64,000 nt of DNA from Torreya grandis (taxonomy: Eukaryota > Streptophyta > Pinopsida > Cupressales > Taxaceae). Under the pieces are notes generated by a model, which was not told where the DNA came from, did not search any database, and was given only the letters and a program-made list of their open reading frames with translations. The translations under genes were made by a program, and so were the position numbers. The stretch is from the NCBI GenBank assembly GCA_037957365.1, contig JARHVA010002372.1, forward strand, positions 909,501 to 973,500, read 5' to 3'. The number at the start of each line of letters is the position of its first letter. Positions within the stretch are counted from its first letter, which is position 1. Shown here piece after piece: positions 63,599-64,000 of this stretch.

Positions 63599-64000
63599 TG
63601 GAACACAACTAGATACTGAGAGGGGGTGAAACAATATATTAAATAAAACTAGTCCTTTAATCCTTTTAAAGAAAATTCAAAAGCATATGAAGATTAAAAG
63701 GTAAATGTAGATATCACATACACACATAAGTAATCATGATACCAAATTTATACATGGAAAACCCAAAGGGAAAACCATGATGAGAATAACTGCTATAAAC
63801 TACTTATATAATCTAGCCTCACAGTTCAAAGTGTCACTGGAAAACCTCATTGGTTGCAATGTTTAAGGACACCAATCCTAAGGAGACACCAATACCCTGA
63901 TTTAAGAACACCAACTCTAAGGAAGCACCCACTTCCTAATATGAGCACTCACTCAGCTTATCTAATGACACCAACCTATCATACTCTTTTATAGATCTAC
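63599..64000 (-). repeat. copia 5' LTR, partial
   Basis: The first 402 bases (plus orientation) match 55044-55450 with scattered substitutions and small indels, for example in the shared AAGGACACCAATCCTAAGGAGACACCAAT block. The remaining part is outside the window. Confidence 0.9.

Larger units (their letters stand above)
55044..64000 (-). mobile_element. Sirevirus-like Ty1/copia element, right end outside window
   Basis: A minus-strand element with its 3' LTR at the left (55044-58057) and its 5' LTR starting at 63599 and running past the edge. The matched LTR ends read TGGAACACAACTAGATA on the plus strand. Between them, in minus order, lie primer site, gag, protease, integrase, RT and RNase H, the copia order (integrase before RT). 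The long gag with coiled-coil-like part and the several polypurine tracts fit the Sirevirus group. The base run before 55044 is ATTAT, a possible target duplication whose partner is outside. Confidence 0.88.

Overview
The window reads as nuclear DNA from a seed plant with a large, repeat-rich genome. It is AT-rich, and every recognisable coding remnant belongs to plant LTR retrotransposons: Ty3/gypsy of Tat type, a chromovirus, further gypsy copies, and Ty1/copia of Sirevirus type. No host gene, tRNA, rRNA or CRISPR array was found. A plant is certain; the family or genus cannot be named from this sequence. All coding remnants carry stop codons, mostly where Gln or Trp codons are expected, so the elements are old and have decayed mainly by C-to-T (or G-to-A on the other strand) change.

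Layout. (1) 1-2360 and 19259-20000: a decayed gypsy pol on the + strand, cut inside integrase by a nested element. (2) 2361-19253: that insert, a 16.9-kb Tat-type element (Tat-1). It has two LTRs of about 1.35 kb, gag, protease, RT, RNase H, a second RNase H, integrase, and a long 3' region with an antisense pseudogene resembling the plant mobile domain (PMD). (3) 22380-26740: an unrecognised protein-coding relic of more than 1,200 codons. (4) 27459-27597: a long GT microsatellite, then a minus-strand gypsy RT/RNase H/integrase fragment (27950-29700). (5) 29853-29992: a 25-bp minisatellite of palindromic units; 31690-33350 shows a weak period of about 180 bp. (6) 35857-38660: a complete 2.8-kb LTR element with a perfect target-site duplication and no recognised pol. 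(7) 40855-41175: a TCTA microsatellite. (8) 42881-45880: about eight copies of a 368-bp satellite, ending at the LTR of a second Tat element. (9) 45884-about 53670: Tat-2, which stops before RT and joins directly to a chromovirus integrase/chromodomain (53690-54725). (10) 55044-64000: a minus-strand Sirevirus-like copia element sitting in the chromovirus 3' LTR and running off the right edge.

The genes do not form a working pathway. They are gag-pol remnants of elements that inserted into one another. The observations most worth following are the antisense PMD-like relic in Tat-1, the unrecognised long ORF relic, the 368-bp satellite, the palindromic ACCATCGATGGT motifs in Tat LTRs, and the chimeric Tat-2/chromovirus junction.
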